A DNA stretch of 64,000 nt from Oxyruncus cristatus (GCA_013399855.1 VXAY01000172.1:3537689-3601688); one strand, 5' to 3'. Positions 12,639-25,242 are shown, counted from the stretch's first letter. Translations and numbers: made by a program. Notes: generated by a model from the sequence alone, not told the origin.

Positions 12639-15600
12639 GTTTGCTTTCTTCTCTCATGTAGCCGTACAGTGTGCTCTGTTTTAAAGCAGCTCCTAAATGA
12701 CCAGTGCCGTATTTGTTTATGGAGTGCTGCCGTCCAGTTTCTGTTTGCTTGGTATGGCAGAAATGTCCGAGCTGGGATTAATGAAAGAGAGCTTGGGATC
12801 AGCAGAGCTCTGTCTGCACCTCTGGAAGTTTGCATCTAAAGATGTACATGCTGGCTTGGATCCCACATGTAGAGTAATTTTCGTGGCACTTCACCTGCAC
12901 TAAATAATGGTATATCTGTAAGGAAGGGTCAGTCAGCCCAAATAAATACTGTACTAGGGCTTCTTGCCTGCCTCTGGAGGCTGAGCTATCTTAAACTTCT
13001 CTGTGTACCATGCAATCTTTTAGATATTTGTGTGTTCCTGAGTTACTCTCGGTCCTTGTGATTTCTAAGAAATTCTTCTCCAGTCCCTAGGTTTTCCATT
13101 GCAACTGTTTTGTACTCAGGTATAAATACACATTATTATAGAAATACTCGTTAAGCTTATATGAGAGGTGATTTTTTTCTTAACTATTAAATTTCCTCAT
13201 TTTTTTCTGGCATAGAACTTGCTTTGATAAAACAATGCTTGAATAATGAAAACTGCTTGTGTTTTCTAATAGTGGTAATACTGTTTGAGGTTTTTTTCTC
13301 TTGAGGCTGCGTGACTTGCCACTGGGATCTCTCTGTGTCAATAACTTTGGGCTCAGTTGTACAATATATTTTATACGGGAAGTGAGCTTTGCATTTTATT
13401 TTGTAGTATCTTCTATGATGTTTATGAACTAATGTCCTCACAATATTTCATTCTGTGAAGGGAAAGGCATAGAGCTGTTTAATTACAGAGGATAGTTATG
13501 ATAAATACCACTAACTAGTTTTAAAGGGGCATGATTTCTGTGAAGTTTAACATTCCAGATTCTGACAATACACTCACTTTACTCTGTGTCTTATAAAAGA
13601 AAAAGTCCTTCTATAAGTGCTTAATGTTTCTATTCTTTATTCACAAGGACCTCCTTTTTAGAAGAAGAAAACCATTGCCTTTATGTGAGATTAAATACTG
13701 AAAAGAAAAAATTCTGTAAAGTGGAAAAATTCTTTGATACCCTTCTGAATCTGCTGGAGTGCTTTTACGGGATACTTGCAATAACCACAAGCACAGGACT
13801 TCAAGATGCTGAATGAGACTTTTGTGGAGTTACATTTTCTAAAAACCTATGTGTCTTCCAGTTCGTTTCTTCTTAGGTTTGAAACCAGATTTTAGTGGTG
13901 AGGGGGGGAGACCGGGGACGGAAGGAAACATCTGTCTTTAAGGCCTCTAGATGGCAGTGGTGGCAGTGACACTACTCTGCCATGAGTCTTCTCCCTGCCT
14001 CTCCTCAGGGCTTCCTGCCTGTATCTGATTTTTCCCAGTCTGATTATGGTAGTTAACTGTGACTGGTTCACTGTGTGGTTTTTTGTGAGCATTCAAGGGC
14101 TTCCGTGTGGGCACTGCTTCTTCAGGTTGTTGTACTGAGAAGTATCAGACTCAGTTCCTAACAGGTGCTGCTGTTTACTTTTAAGGGTGGGTTGTGTTTT
14201 CCCTCTTTTATCTGTTCTTTTCAGACAAAGTTATTTTTGTAGAAAGTGTGCCCAGTAACGGTAGGAGATGCAAATTGTAGCAGAAATGTTTTTGTACCAA
14301 AATAAGCAACAATTATCTTGGCCATAGAAGTGTTTTGACAGTTCATACTTTTACAGAAATCTCCTTTTGAAAAGGCCAGGTTACCCAGGCTTTCCAACAA
14401 TTTTTGGAAACTGTTTACTCCTCAGATTCCTGGTGAAATTTCTTAAGGCAGAGACAAGAACAGAAACTTACGTTCAATTTCAGCATTATTATACTCATCT
14501 GTTATTCCTGACAAACAGTCACTTCGTCTTCCTCTCTGAGTACATGGGATGATGTTCCAATGTCCAACTTCCTCTCCATAAGTCTTTCTATACCAATTAC
14601 CAGATTCTTTAGAGCAATTCATCAGGAAGCTAATTTTTCTTTTTTTTTTAATTTTCTTTTGACCCCCCCCTCCTTTTTTTTACCATGTACACTTTATCTT
14701 CCCAGAAGTAAACCTGTGCAGTTCAGACCCTTCCCACTCCTTGAGCTGACTGGAAGCCCCATGACTGTGGTTGTGTGGTGCCAGATCTGGGCTCTAAACC
14801 CCACCTTAAGAAAAGTTTATTAGCTCAGGCTCTGTGCCATGCTGTCTGTGTTTGGACAGCTCCTGGTCAGGTTGGCTACAACAGAAGAGCAAGTGTGGTT
14901 TTGTGTGGCCTGTAGGGAAGGGAACTTGAGTCTGTGTGAAATCTGCTGTGTGGATGGGTGCTAATTCATCTAGTCTGGGTGGCCAGAATAACCTTCCCAC
15001 AAACCCCAGCTTTTTCATTCATGCTCTCTGTCTGCACCCTTTGTCCACCAATCGGCTCTGCTTCCACCACTTAATTCCTCTAAGTGTAATTGAATTCTAA
15101 GTCCTCCACACCCGAGTTTTTTTGCTGTCCCTAAATTGAGCAGATGAAGGGGTCCATTATTATTACACTAGTTAATGTATCATCTGTCTTCCTCCAAAAT
15201 TTCTGTTGGGAGTTTTCCTTCTTTCTTGCAGGACTTGGGGCTACACAGGCAGTTTTCTTTTCTGCATAGACACTTCACTTTATGTCCCTTCCATGAGAAG
15301 ATCAGAAGCATTGTCTTCTGTGCACCCTGCTCTCCTCCTCTCAAGTAGTCTTGTGTCACGAAGTATGACTGTCCCTTGCTTTCCAGACAAAGAGTGGCTA
15401 GTAATTTTTTCTCTTTCATGTCTTTTTCCTCTCACTCATGTTAAAGATACTGCTGGCTTTTAGAAAAGCAGTATTTCTACAGTGCCTTCTTACTCCTCTT
15501 TTATAAATTGTGAACTTCCTATAACTCTAGGGTTGCAAAATAAAAAGAGTTAGTTGCCTTTGAGTCAGCTTCTTGCTGCTGCCACATACTTTTTGAATAT

Positions 15601-16272
15601 AAGTCAGAACGTGTTACCTGGAGATGTGGATAAACTCTTCACTCTGTCAATAATGCAGGAGAAAACGGACAGCAGGTTTTAGCTCAGAATTTACTTTCTC
15701 TGTGTATACAAACAGCTAAATGTCTTGACCTTGTTGCCTTTTTTATTGCCTCAGTGGATACATGTGCCAAGGTGATAAAACAAACTGCTACTTGATATCC
15801 AGGTGGCACTGCCAAATTCGTAGGCCTTTCAGTATGTTTGGTGCAGGGTACTATTCTGGAATGGCATACTTGATACTGAAAACTGACTTCTTTTTTTTCC
15901 CCGTGATGTGTAGATCCTAGCCTTGGAGGCTCTCCTGTTTAAGGTCTCCTTAGCTGTAAGTCATCAGGGCAGTGATGATTTACAGAGATCGGGATTATAA
16001 TCCTGCTGCTGTTTGCATTGGGCTTCCCCCAAGCAAGCACCCGTGTTTGATCTTTAAAATTGCGGAAGCAGCGAGAAATGGCAAATATAATACCACTGTC
16101 ACAATTTTAATGGTGTGTTACCGAATGGGTATCTCTGATAGCCAGTCAAAGAGAAAGTTCATCTTATGTACTTTTACCCGGAGGAGGGTCGTGCTATTTC
16201 ATTTTGATGGCAAGTGAACGTGTAATCTGCTGTACCAAAGGATGTCAGAAACATTTTTGTTGTTCTTTTCAG
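12639..16272 (+). other. RPS6KC1: RPS6KC1 intron, 3.6 kb
   Basis: Phase-1 intron upstream of the candidate cassette exon. It includes a G-rich patch near 13901-13922 and a C/T-rich run near 14640-14680. No recognisable transposon ends or protein homology. Small open frames (60-90 codons) on both strands look like chance. Confidence 0.8.
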
Positions 16273-16332
16273 TTCGAAAGGATTTAAGTGGGCTTGATGA
16301 TGTGACACTTACGAGCCAATCAGAATGTGGAG
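16273..16332 (+). CDS. RPS6KC1: RPS6KC1 candidate cassette exon, 60 nt, in frame
   Basis: A 60-nt open segment sits between a good acceptor (tgttgttcttttcag) and a good donor (GGAG|gtgaga), in phase 1 at both ends. It would add 20 residues, VRKDLSGLDDVTLTSQSECG, between the acidic linker and the GFSSDSD segment. The human RPS6KC1 protein I remember joins these flanking segments directly, so the exon is either alternative or lineage-specific. Its product is hydrophilic, acidic and Ser/Thr-rich, like its neighbours, which suits an optional phosphorylatable linker. The downstream intron is short (832 nt). Splice signals, phase symmetry and composition support a real exon, but without transcripts I cannot say whether it is constitutive, alternative or unused. 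Confidence 0.65.
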
Positions 16333-17164
16333 GTGAGATCTAGAAGTTGTTTCCCTTACATTTGTGGAATTTAAATAGACATAATTGAAAGTCAAAATTC
16401 AATTTTGACTTTTTGAATGCTTTTTGTGGATGATAATCCTTACGGAATTAAATGGTATATGTGTAAAATACCTTTGTTGCCATTTATTCCCAAATAACCT
16501 TGCAAAGTTCCTGTGGTTTGGTTACTGAAGGTCAACTTGCAGCAAAAATATACTGGCTTACAGCAAATGTAAAATAAAATGTGTTACCTCGGATTTGAGT
16601 GGAAGAGGTGTTAACTAATTCCTTTTACCACGTGTCAGCAATGAAAGAAGGCTGTGCGTGTTAGATGGGACATAAGAGTACCACATGATACATAAGCTGA
16701 CACTGTGTTAATTCAAACTCCTAATTTACTGTTTTTGGATGCTTCACCTTGCTGATTTTAACAGTATGTTGGGATTTCTTGCAACAGTAATTTGGCTCCT
16801 GCTGACTGACTTTTCTAGTGACACTTGCACAGAAGGGGTTAGTTTTGTAATTTTCGGAAGCCCAGTGGTGAGCTGACTTTGAAAGTTTAAGTTGGGTGTT
16901 AGATGTTGGTCTCTTCATTCCCAGCACTGAATTCAAGACCCCTTGCTCTGCAGAGTTTGTAGTTAATTTTAAAGCATGTTTCTGTAGGTACTAAAAGCTT
17001 TTTAAGACACAAAGCTGTCTTAAACAGGCAGGGAGTTTCTGGGCGCGGTCTCAGGAAACTGCATGAATGAAAAGAAAGCTGAATCTTTGGATGGGATAAA
17101 GAATTTTGAAGGTTCCTAAGGTATATGAGAGATCTAAAGTAATGGATGCCTTTCTGACTTCTAG
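16333..17164 (+). other. RPS6KC1: RPS6KC1 intron, 832 nt
   Basis: Short intron between the candidate 60-nt cassette exon and the linker/MIT exon. AT-rich; nothing else identified. If the cassette exon is skipped, this merges with the preceding 3.6-kb intron. Confidence 0.8.
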
Positions 17165-17527
17165 GCTTCTCCAGTGACAGCGACCTGATCTCTCTGACAG
17201 TCGATGTAGATTCTCTTGCTGAGTTAGATGATGGAATGGCATCCAACCAAAGTTCTCCCAGTAGAGCTGTTGGCCTTTGCGTTACTTCTGAACCCCCAGT
17301 ACAAAGCACGCTGGCAGCTGAGCAGGAGTGGAGCAAACCCGAAGGAGAGAGGGAAAGCCACAGTTTGTTTACTGGAAGCTTAAAACCCAAGCCGGGCAAA
17401 CAAGATTACTTGGAGAAAGCAGGCGAGTTAATAAAACTGGCCTTGAAGAAGGAGGAGGAAGAAGATTATGAAACTGCCTTAAGCTTTTATAGAAAGGGGG
17501 TTGATCTGCTTCTGGAAGGAGTTCAAG
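17165..17527 (+). CDS. RPS6KC1: RPS6KC1 internal exon: linker and start of MIT domain
   Basis: This 363-nt exon starts after gacttctag and ends at CAAG|gtatgg, phase 1 to phase 1. It encodes GFSSDSDLISLTVDVDSLAE, then a variable Ser-rich stretch, and then the N-terminal helices of the MIT domain (KQDYLEKAGELIKLALKKEE followed by EDYETALSFYRKGVDLLLEG). The repeating A-x-x-L-I-x-x-A and YETALSFYRKGVDLLL patterns are typical of MIT helices, which bind ESCRT-III-type tails in other proteins. In this family they accompany the PX domain in endosomal targeting. The segment between the SLAELDDGMASNQ block and the MIT start is the least conserved relative to human. A long reading frame on the opposite strand over this exon is a shadow of it. 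Confidence 0.96.
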
Positions 17528-17776
17528 GTATGGATCTTCCCATTATGTTTGTCTTATCTTTGGCTATGTGTATTTGTTTATGGCATTTCCTTAGTTAACA
17601 TCAGCTTACTGTGTTGCAAAGAGGTGATATGAAATGCAGAATGATGTGTGCTTGGCTTTCATGTACTTGATAGCTGTGTGCATATGAGAGAGAGGGAAAT
17701 CTTTCTCTCTAAGACTGAATAGTAATTTGGGGTCTCATCTTGCAAGTGCCAAATATCTCCTCTTTTTAAATTGCAG

Positions 17777-17795
17777 CACAACCTTTGACTTGCAG
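17777..17795 (+). other. Candidate 19-nt microexon or recursive splice point
   Basis: The pyrimidine-rich acceptor-like sequence tctcctctttttaaattgcag ends at 17776, and a perfect donor consensus CAG|gtaagt follows at 17796, enclosing 19 nt. Splicing it between the exons ending at 17527 and starting at 32426 would read a few residues and then stop at the TGA formed at the start of the next exon. Alternatively the juxtaposed AG|GTAAGT could act as a zero-length (recursive) site. Sequence signals only; no transcript support. Confidence 0.25.
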
Positions 17796-20700
17796 GTAAG
17801 TAGCGAAGTGCTCCACTCTTGCCTCTTTCCTTTTTATTACCTAGGCATTAATTAATATGTGGCACTTGCAGCACTGTTGAAACATGATTTAATTTACATG
17901 GTTAAGTGAGAATTAATTATCCCCATTTTATGCATGGGGAGAGGCAGACTCAGGTTAGCTTCCCAATCACAACAGGATTAGAACTACTCTTGGCTCACAG
18001 CCTCTTGTTTCTTCCACTAAACTATCCTTTTCTAGCTAAAGGATGCAATACAAACTTACATGCCTGCACTGCTAGAGGAGAACAGGATTTTTTCTTTATT
18101 AAAAGAGTGGTGCTTTAATATATGCGTGCAAAAACTGTTGTTAACAGACAGATGCAAATACATGCAAGTTTCTGTGTAGTCTCCTTGTAGCTTTGTCAGT
18201 GAGGGAGCAATTTTTTTCCCTTCCTTCTCTAGTTCTTGAGAATCTAGAGTGATAACCTCATATATTTGCATTTTGTCCAACAATGGCCTAAGACTATAAA
18301 GCACAGGAAAATATTTGTTCTTTCCTGGAGTGAATTCAGGGTCTGTGTATTGTGCTTCTGTCTCACACAGATCAAATGAGTAAGATTAGAATTGTGGCTT
18401 TGTTTGACAGCACACAGCACAGATGCATTATGTTGCTCCAGATCTGAACCTAAATGTTAATGTACCAAAGCACACACGAGGAGAAGCCTTTGCTGCATCT
18501 TGGTGTGATGCACGACAGTGGTCCAGGCCTTCTGAACAGTTCTAGGAATGGAAGTTACCTGCTGAGCTGATTTAATGGGTCCTGGCAAAAAATAATTGAT
18601 AGGTTACTGATGAGAACTAGAGGTGTGGGCCAAGATACGTGCATAGCCTTTGCTTAAAGTGTCTTACACTTTTTGGCAAACATAAATCCACCTCTTTCTT
18701 TTCAAGTCTCAGTGATATCAGTAGGGTTGCTGCTTTGCTGCTTGTTGTGGCTTTTCAATAGCATCCTATCTTTTCTTGCCTGTGTTGTCAAAATGCTTTT
18801 CATTCTTGATGTTGAATGTGCTGGCAATCCTTCTGTTGGAGAGCCCAGCTATTCTCTCTTTGCCAATGTACTTTTTCATAGACCTGTTACGGTCTTCTGA
18901 AGGATATCCTGTTTTGTCATAATCAGTTCTGTCTTCCCGCCATGATGCAAGGCTGCCATGATGCAGTTCTGAACCGACACTTCAAATTTCAACTTCAAAA
19001 GCTTTCTTTATTATACAGTTTCAAACTGTAAGAGCATGAACCCAAGTCAGGCTATCGTACATCCCTTTTGCTGTGGTAACTATTGTGCATACTTGGGTTG
19101 TGGCAGCGATTAAACACATTGACTTTGAATCTGTGGTAATCCTTATGCTAATATGTTTACCTTGAAGCTGTGAAAAGCTTTTCTTGCATGTGTTGTAGGT
19201 GACTTGCCCAACTGATGCATACTGACATGTTAAACTGGAGTGGGTTGAGCTTCTTACATGCATTTGCCAGAATTTCTGCCAAGGAGTTTTGCTTTTTTGC
19301 TGTAGGGTAGCCACTCATCCAGATCCCTCAGATGACTGTTAACCCTTTTCTCTCACCCACTGGTATCCATGCTTTTCAGGCTAGGAAGAAATTCAGGGTG
19401 TCTTAGGAAGAAAGTGTGGTATTCTGCCCTGTTTTCTTGATGCCACTCAGATAGTACAATGGGTGTTATTAGTAAATTTTTTGTGGTACTTGTGTGTGTA
19501 TGTACGTGTTCCTGATGGATGAAGAGACATGTAGCCAGCACCTGCAACTTTTCCTTTGCAGTCTCTGACATTCATTTGTAAAGCACAGAAGAGGGAATAA
19601 TGGCAATGAATTGCTTTTTAACTGGCATCTATATCCCTTGTGAACATAATTGTACACAGGCTAGATCCTAGCAGTCAGCTCTTCTTTTTCATTTCTCTGT
19701 TACTCTTCATGGCTGTGAAGGTGGAAAGCAAATGAACATCCATCCTCTGCTGGGCACTTGCATTAGATTTGGGTAGATCCAGCTCATTTTGTGTCCTGTT
19801 CTCCTTCTTGCTTCTGCAAGCTGGCAGGGAGACAGTGATGCCCTCTTTATGATGACAGGGCTGAATCAAATGCCTTCCTCAAAATATATGCCTTCTCAGG
19901 ATCTATGAGGACAGTAAAAAAGAAAAAAGCCACAAAAGACCAACAAAACTTTTTAATCTAGCTACTTTGTGAAGGCACTATGTTTAGCATTGATATGTGA
20001 ATATTCACTTTATGTTGCAATAAAATCCGACAAACCCTTAACATAATCAGTTATTTAAACACCCCTGGTTATGTATTTAATGTGGATAATAGCATGCTAC
20101 TTTCAAAGATAAGGGTGGTGCAATTATTACACAATGCTTCTGGTCTTCTGCCATTGATTGTTTTCAAGCTGTTTTGTCTAAATAAGTGTTAGTAACAGCT
20201 GAAAGTGAAACAGCGTGTTCATACATACTTAGACCCATATAGAGTGTCATTGCCTTTCGGTGTACAGCCATTGCAGAATGTGTGGCCCGTGGAATGGGCT
20301 GCAGGTGGCTTTTTGCATTGAAAACGGTAATACAGATTTTTGCCACGTGGTGGCACCAAGGAAATAGGAATTGACGCCTAAGAATTGGAACCGGGGAAAT
20401 GCGACCAGCCTGCGGAGTGGTGTAGGTCAAGAAACATCACCCATCCTCCGTTTTTGAACCTTTGGGTTTGAAACGTTACATTACCTCAGAAATGTAATAC
20501 CTCTGTAAGCTGGTGAGATGTGTCCAAAAAATGAGCTCCTTTAGGCTTGGTACAAGGTTTCTACTTACTTCTCAAGGCTGCCTCATCAAAGTCACGTACG
20601 AGTAAGTTTATGACTGCAAGTTTATAGACCTGTGTTGTTTGTTATGAAGTAGGTGGCTCCTGTAAAGGCAGCTGGAGCACACTTGAGCCTGTTATGTTCC

Positions 20701-23326
20701 TGATGACTTTCCAGCTCTGGCCCTAATGCTGGATGAGGCAGGTGTCACATATGCTTACACCAAGGAAATGGCCATCTTGGCTTTGTTTTCAGCTGTGTGC
20801 ACGTGCTCTCAGAAGCATAGTGGTGTTAATTATTCTGTGCAAGGTGCATATGTATTTTATTTTGCGAGTCTCTTGCAGAATTTTAGTACTGAATCCTTTA
20901 ATGTCTTATTCATGGTCCTGCCGAAAGACCCAATACATATGTCACTTGGGGAATGCATGCTGTCTGTGTGCTCAGAGACTGCTGAATACCTTGGACTCTG
21001 GGCGTCTACTCTTTGGGCCTGTTTCTGCTCTGTGCATGCATTTAATATTAAGCCTTTGTCAGTGGGAAGAAGAATGAATTCTTGGACTGGCAGTACAGCC
21101 CTTGGCCTGCCACTGAACTACCTGTACCTCTTGTGCCTCCCTGTTTCGTTTATACCAGAGCTGCCTTGCATGCAGCAACAGGGAATAGCTGCCATAATTT
21201 CCTTTCTCCTGTGAACATGTCCTGATTCTGCTGCTCCTCTCCTATTTTCTGGGCATTTTTGTATGCGGGGTTTTGGAGCTTTTGGAAGACAGGTCTGTAA
21301 AGGCTGTGTAGGATGGTTAAACAATTCTTCAGGAGCTGAAACCGCCTAGATTTCAAATGTTCAGCCTTTTAAAGCATACCAAGTATACTAGCTGATAGAA
21401 ACTTTGGCTCACAATTATAGCTGTTCCTTTGTTTTGTTAGCATGTCAGAGCACTTTGAGGTCAATGCATTGCTTCAGGCCTGGTGATGGAAAAAAATGCA
21501 CTAATCAATAGCAAGCCACCAACTTCTAGGCTGGAAGTTAACTGTGTTTTATGCAAAGTAGTGCTTTCCTTGACTTTGGTATAAGGCATAGTTTTCATTA
21601 GGAAAAAAACAGATTGTGAGGCTGAAATTGTGGAAAGAGTTTTTTCTAATAAAGGAGGGAGTCCTATTTATATCAATTGCTCCTCTTTTTCCAACTTTAA
21701 CCGTTCTTCAGTTATATCCATTATGGATCTGGGCAGTCTGAGGTGTGTGATAAACACAGAATTAACACTGTTGCTTATTGCTGGGTTTCAATAAATTCAG
21801 GCACCTGATGAAGCAACAACGCTGCACAATATGGTCAGTCTAATTCGTGTAGAAAAGTACAGGATCTCTTCCATGTGGTTTAGAAAGCAAACGTGTTCAT
21901 TGCTGGTCTATCCATTTTGCACATTAACATCTGAAGGGAGATGATCCATTTACTCTGTCAGAGTTTTGGAATGTTTGTTTTCACATGTGTAGCAGCTGTG
22001 GCTGGGCAGAATGAATATTTATTTGGTTTGGGCAACATGAACCTTGTTGCATGAAGGATGTGATGCCTCTTGAGTCACAGCAGCCACAAGCTGTATTCCA
22101 GGTATCTGTTTTGTGTTAGGTATCTACAACTTCTAAATAAGCTGCTGGTGCCTTTGAAAACAGGCTGTGAATGTCAGTTTTTCACTGCTCTGTGCTATTT
22201 TAATGTTTATCCAGTAAACAGAGCTGGAATAAAAATTACACAAATTACTGGAACCTTGCTAAAATGACTTTGACTTTTAACCCAGAAATGCATATACAAT
22301 GAAATGCTGGGAATACTTTGGACAACTAGATGATATTTTTGGATATACTGAAAACAAACCAACTTGTGTCTAATTACTGGGATTATGATGGGCTATGATT
22401 TGAACTTGTGATAGAGCCAGGGATGCAAACAGGAGCATGCTTGACAGAATGCCAAGAAGACAGTACTTTATGAAAAGGGAAACAGCCATGGCATTCCACC
22501 AGCATGTTTCTGGCTTCCTTTGCTTGTTTGTTGAATGGCACTTATGAAGACAACTTCTGTTACCACACAGTAGCTATTTTAAGTTCTTTTCACTTGTTAA
22601 GTCCTCTGAGTAGTGTTTCTCATTGATAGTGACAATCTCGTAGACACTTTATGAGCTATCCACTGTATGTGCCTGACTGGAGCAACGTCTTTAAGGAAAC
22701 AACAGACCTGTTTTTTGAGAAGGTGCACTGGGGTGTGAGCTGATGTCTGCAGGGAAACCCTGAGTGTTGTGCTGGACCTCACAGAGAAAGATTGGTGACA
22801 GGCTGACTGGTGGAACTGTAGTTCTCCCTTGCCTGATCTCAGACCGCTGTGCTCCTGTGGTATATCATTGCTTGCCTTATTTGCTGTTGTAGTTTTATAC
22901 TTCCACTGAGGCTGGAACCAGTCAAGTTCCTGCCCTGTTTCCTACCAAAGGAGCTGAAAAGCGTCTCTGTTTCCTGCTATTGGACTGTGAGGATGCTGTA
23001 GGAGTGTTTGGGTTGAGCTTTTTAAGCAACAACATGAAGTGCTCCCTCTCTCCTAGTGCTTCTTGAAATCACAGCTGCTGCTTCAGACGAAAGGTTTGTG
23101 GGAGGACTTGTCTGTTGATCAGCAGCAAGATTAGAAATGGATGTTGGAAATACTGTTGTTGGTGGAAAAAAAAGAGTCATCTTTTCCCAGTGTGCTGCCA
23201 GTGATGCTGAAACGCATATTAATATGGGCTATGAACTGTCCATAACTGGAACGTGTTGTCTTCCAAGCCCATTGCAGACCATACAGAGCTTTAGAGCAGA
23301 TTAGTCCCATAGAATCCATTACTGAC

Positions 23327-23428
23327 CCTGAGATTAGTTCAGTTGATTGGAGCATGGTGCTAATCACAGCAGGGTTGTGGGTTTGATCCCTGTATGGGCC
23401 AATCACTTAAGAGCTGGACTTGATTGGT
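23327..23428 (+). mobile_element. tRNA-Ile-derived SINE (TguSINE1-like), decayed
   Basis: About 75 bases resemble a tRNA-Ile(AAT) gene. GATTAGTTCAGTTG (23332-23345) matches the D-arm/A-box region, GGTGCTAATCAC (23356-23367) the anticodon arm with AAT retained, and GGGTTTGATCCC (23379-23390) the T-arm/B-box. TGTATGGGCCA (23391-23401) ends like the tRNA-Ile acceptor stem. The following ACTTAAGAGCTGGACTTGAT resembles the 3' tail of avian CR1 elements before similarity is lost near 23428. A tRNA-Ile head joined to a CR1 tail is the known structure of TguSINE1 of passerine birds. The 5' arm does not pair well with the 3' arm, so it is not a functional tRNA gene. Family name from memory. Confidence 0.65.
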
Positions 23429-25242
23429 TACTGTATAAATAGAGCCAGATTCCGCTATGTAAAGGAATATTCAAGGCAAAGTTCCACTTAAATTGCAAGA
23501 ACTCTCTGCACCAAGAGGCTGATAAAGGTCTGAGGTTTAGTACCTGCTGCACAACTTAGAGCCTTGCAATAAACGTAAAGGTGAACTGTAGCAATACCTG
23601 TAAGCCAACATGTAGGGTCTGATGCAGAGATGACTCTGAATGGGCTTGCTTAGCAGGTGGCTGTTAAAGAATTAATAAATATGTGACTAGGTAAGCCTTA
23701 GAATCTGTTCTTTTCCCTCTTATGGGGCACACAGCTAGCTGCGTTGGCTTGGTGTTTGTCTGACCTTTCCAAGATTTCTGAGTCTATCCTCATAGCAGTT
23801 CCTTGCCAGGTTGCTGCTTATTCCTGGCCTCTTTGACAGACATCTCTTCCTGCCTGCACAGCCTTTTATTTCAGCTGTTGTTAGCCAGCACTTAGCTGCA
23901 AAGTGCATTAATCTTTTTTTGACTGTTGCTGTGTGGGGTTTCTACCTCCCATCAGAAGACCTAGTAGGGTTGACACACTTCTTCCAGCACACGGTGTAGA
24001 CAGAACAGACTGATCTGGGTTACAGAGCACCTTCTGTCCTCAGGTGAGGAAATTGAAGTCCCTGGCTGCAGAATTAAATGCCTCAGGCAGTCTAGGTGAA
24101 TTAAGGCAAATTAGTAGCTGGAATAGAAAAATTGCATAGATATGTTTAAGGGCATGATGCTGCATGATAATCAGTGCTCTGATCCCCCAAACAGTACTTG
24201 TATATACAGCTTCTCTCTTTTCACGTCCTCCTTTTCTCTTTTCCTGTCCTCTTTCTCTCTTTACTCTTCTAGTATCTTAAAATAGCCCCTCTAGCTTCAG
24301 AGCTGCATAGAAGGACTAGTATAGGTTTGATCTCTACAAGGCCTGCCGCTGGCTCTTCTGTTTTAGAGATTTTTGTGATTGCTCAGGGAAAGAATACCAT
24401 TTCCCATAGTAGTGTATAAAAGTACATATGAGTTGTATTTAATACATAAATATGAGAACTATTAAACTGTCAGGATTTATGAATCTCATAATTGGTTTTT
24501 CATCTGCCTTTTTCTTTTTTCCCCTCTGCCATACTTTATCCTTCAAACTGTTCTTACTTGTAGGTGTCTCTGTGCCTGGGTTCCCTCTGCTCTGAAGCAA
24601 GGACTGTTTGTGGCTGCTAATTCATATTTGAACTTGTCCTTTTAGTTAAGAAGGAGGAGTGCAGAGAACTGGGAAATTTCTTCTCTTCTGTGGTGGTGTG
24701 CAACTTCTTTCCTTGCTCTGTCAGTGCTCTCCTCCTGTTCCTGTGGTGCTTGTGTTGAAGGACCTGCTGCTGCTGTCACCATAATATTTTTTCATCTGTG
24801 CTAGAATGCCACTGCTTGTCCTTCTGTCTTGCAGCGCTCACGGGTTTTTTTTTTTTCCTTCTTACAGGGAAATGTTCAAGGATATTTCTCACGTTAAGCC
24901 TTACTTTGGTGAAATACCTTGCTGTTGAAGACTACCAGTTTTAGTAGATAGATGGGAAGTTAAGCTTTGCCTCCCTGAAATAATGTGTGCTGTGTGACCA
25001 TTAATTTTATTTTTCTTCTAATTAGTCACACAATCACATGAAAAGCTACCACCACCTTGTGGATTTAACATGAGAGTTTCTCTATAAGCAGATGTTTGTT
25101 GGTTAGCATTTCTGGAAAATTACAATTCTTATTTTCTAGTGTTACTGCCTCCTGCTTTATTGGTCACTCAAACAGCTATCACCTACACCATTCTTCTATG
25201 TAGTCTTAACTTTGGCATAAATGCCAAATTTTTTTTTCCCCA

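Noticed and set aside
12446..12835. 129-codon open frame on the minus strand
   Set aside because: It is opposite the 94-nt acidic-linker exon and flanking intron, with no recognisable domain or start context.
16899..17399. 166-codon open frame on the minus strand
   Set aside because: It lies largely opposite the conserved linker/MIT exon of RPS6KC1 and has no recognisable domain; it is an antisense shadow of that exon.
20726..21214. 162-codon open frame on the plus strand, overlapped by a second 114-codon frame
   Set aside because: The longest non-exonic frame in the window, but its composition is ordinary, I see no domain, and two overlapping open frames suggest a stop-poor patch. A translated database search would settle it.
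23328..23401. Functional tRNA-Ile gene
   Set aside because: The acceptor arms do not pair properly, the D and T arms carry substitutions, and a CR1-like tail follows; a SINE fits better.
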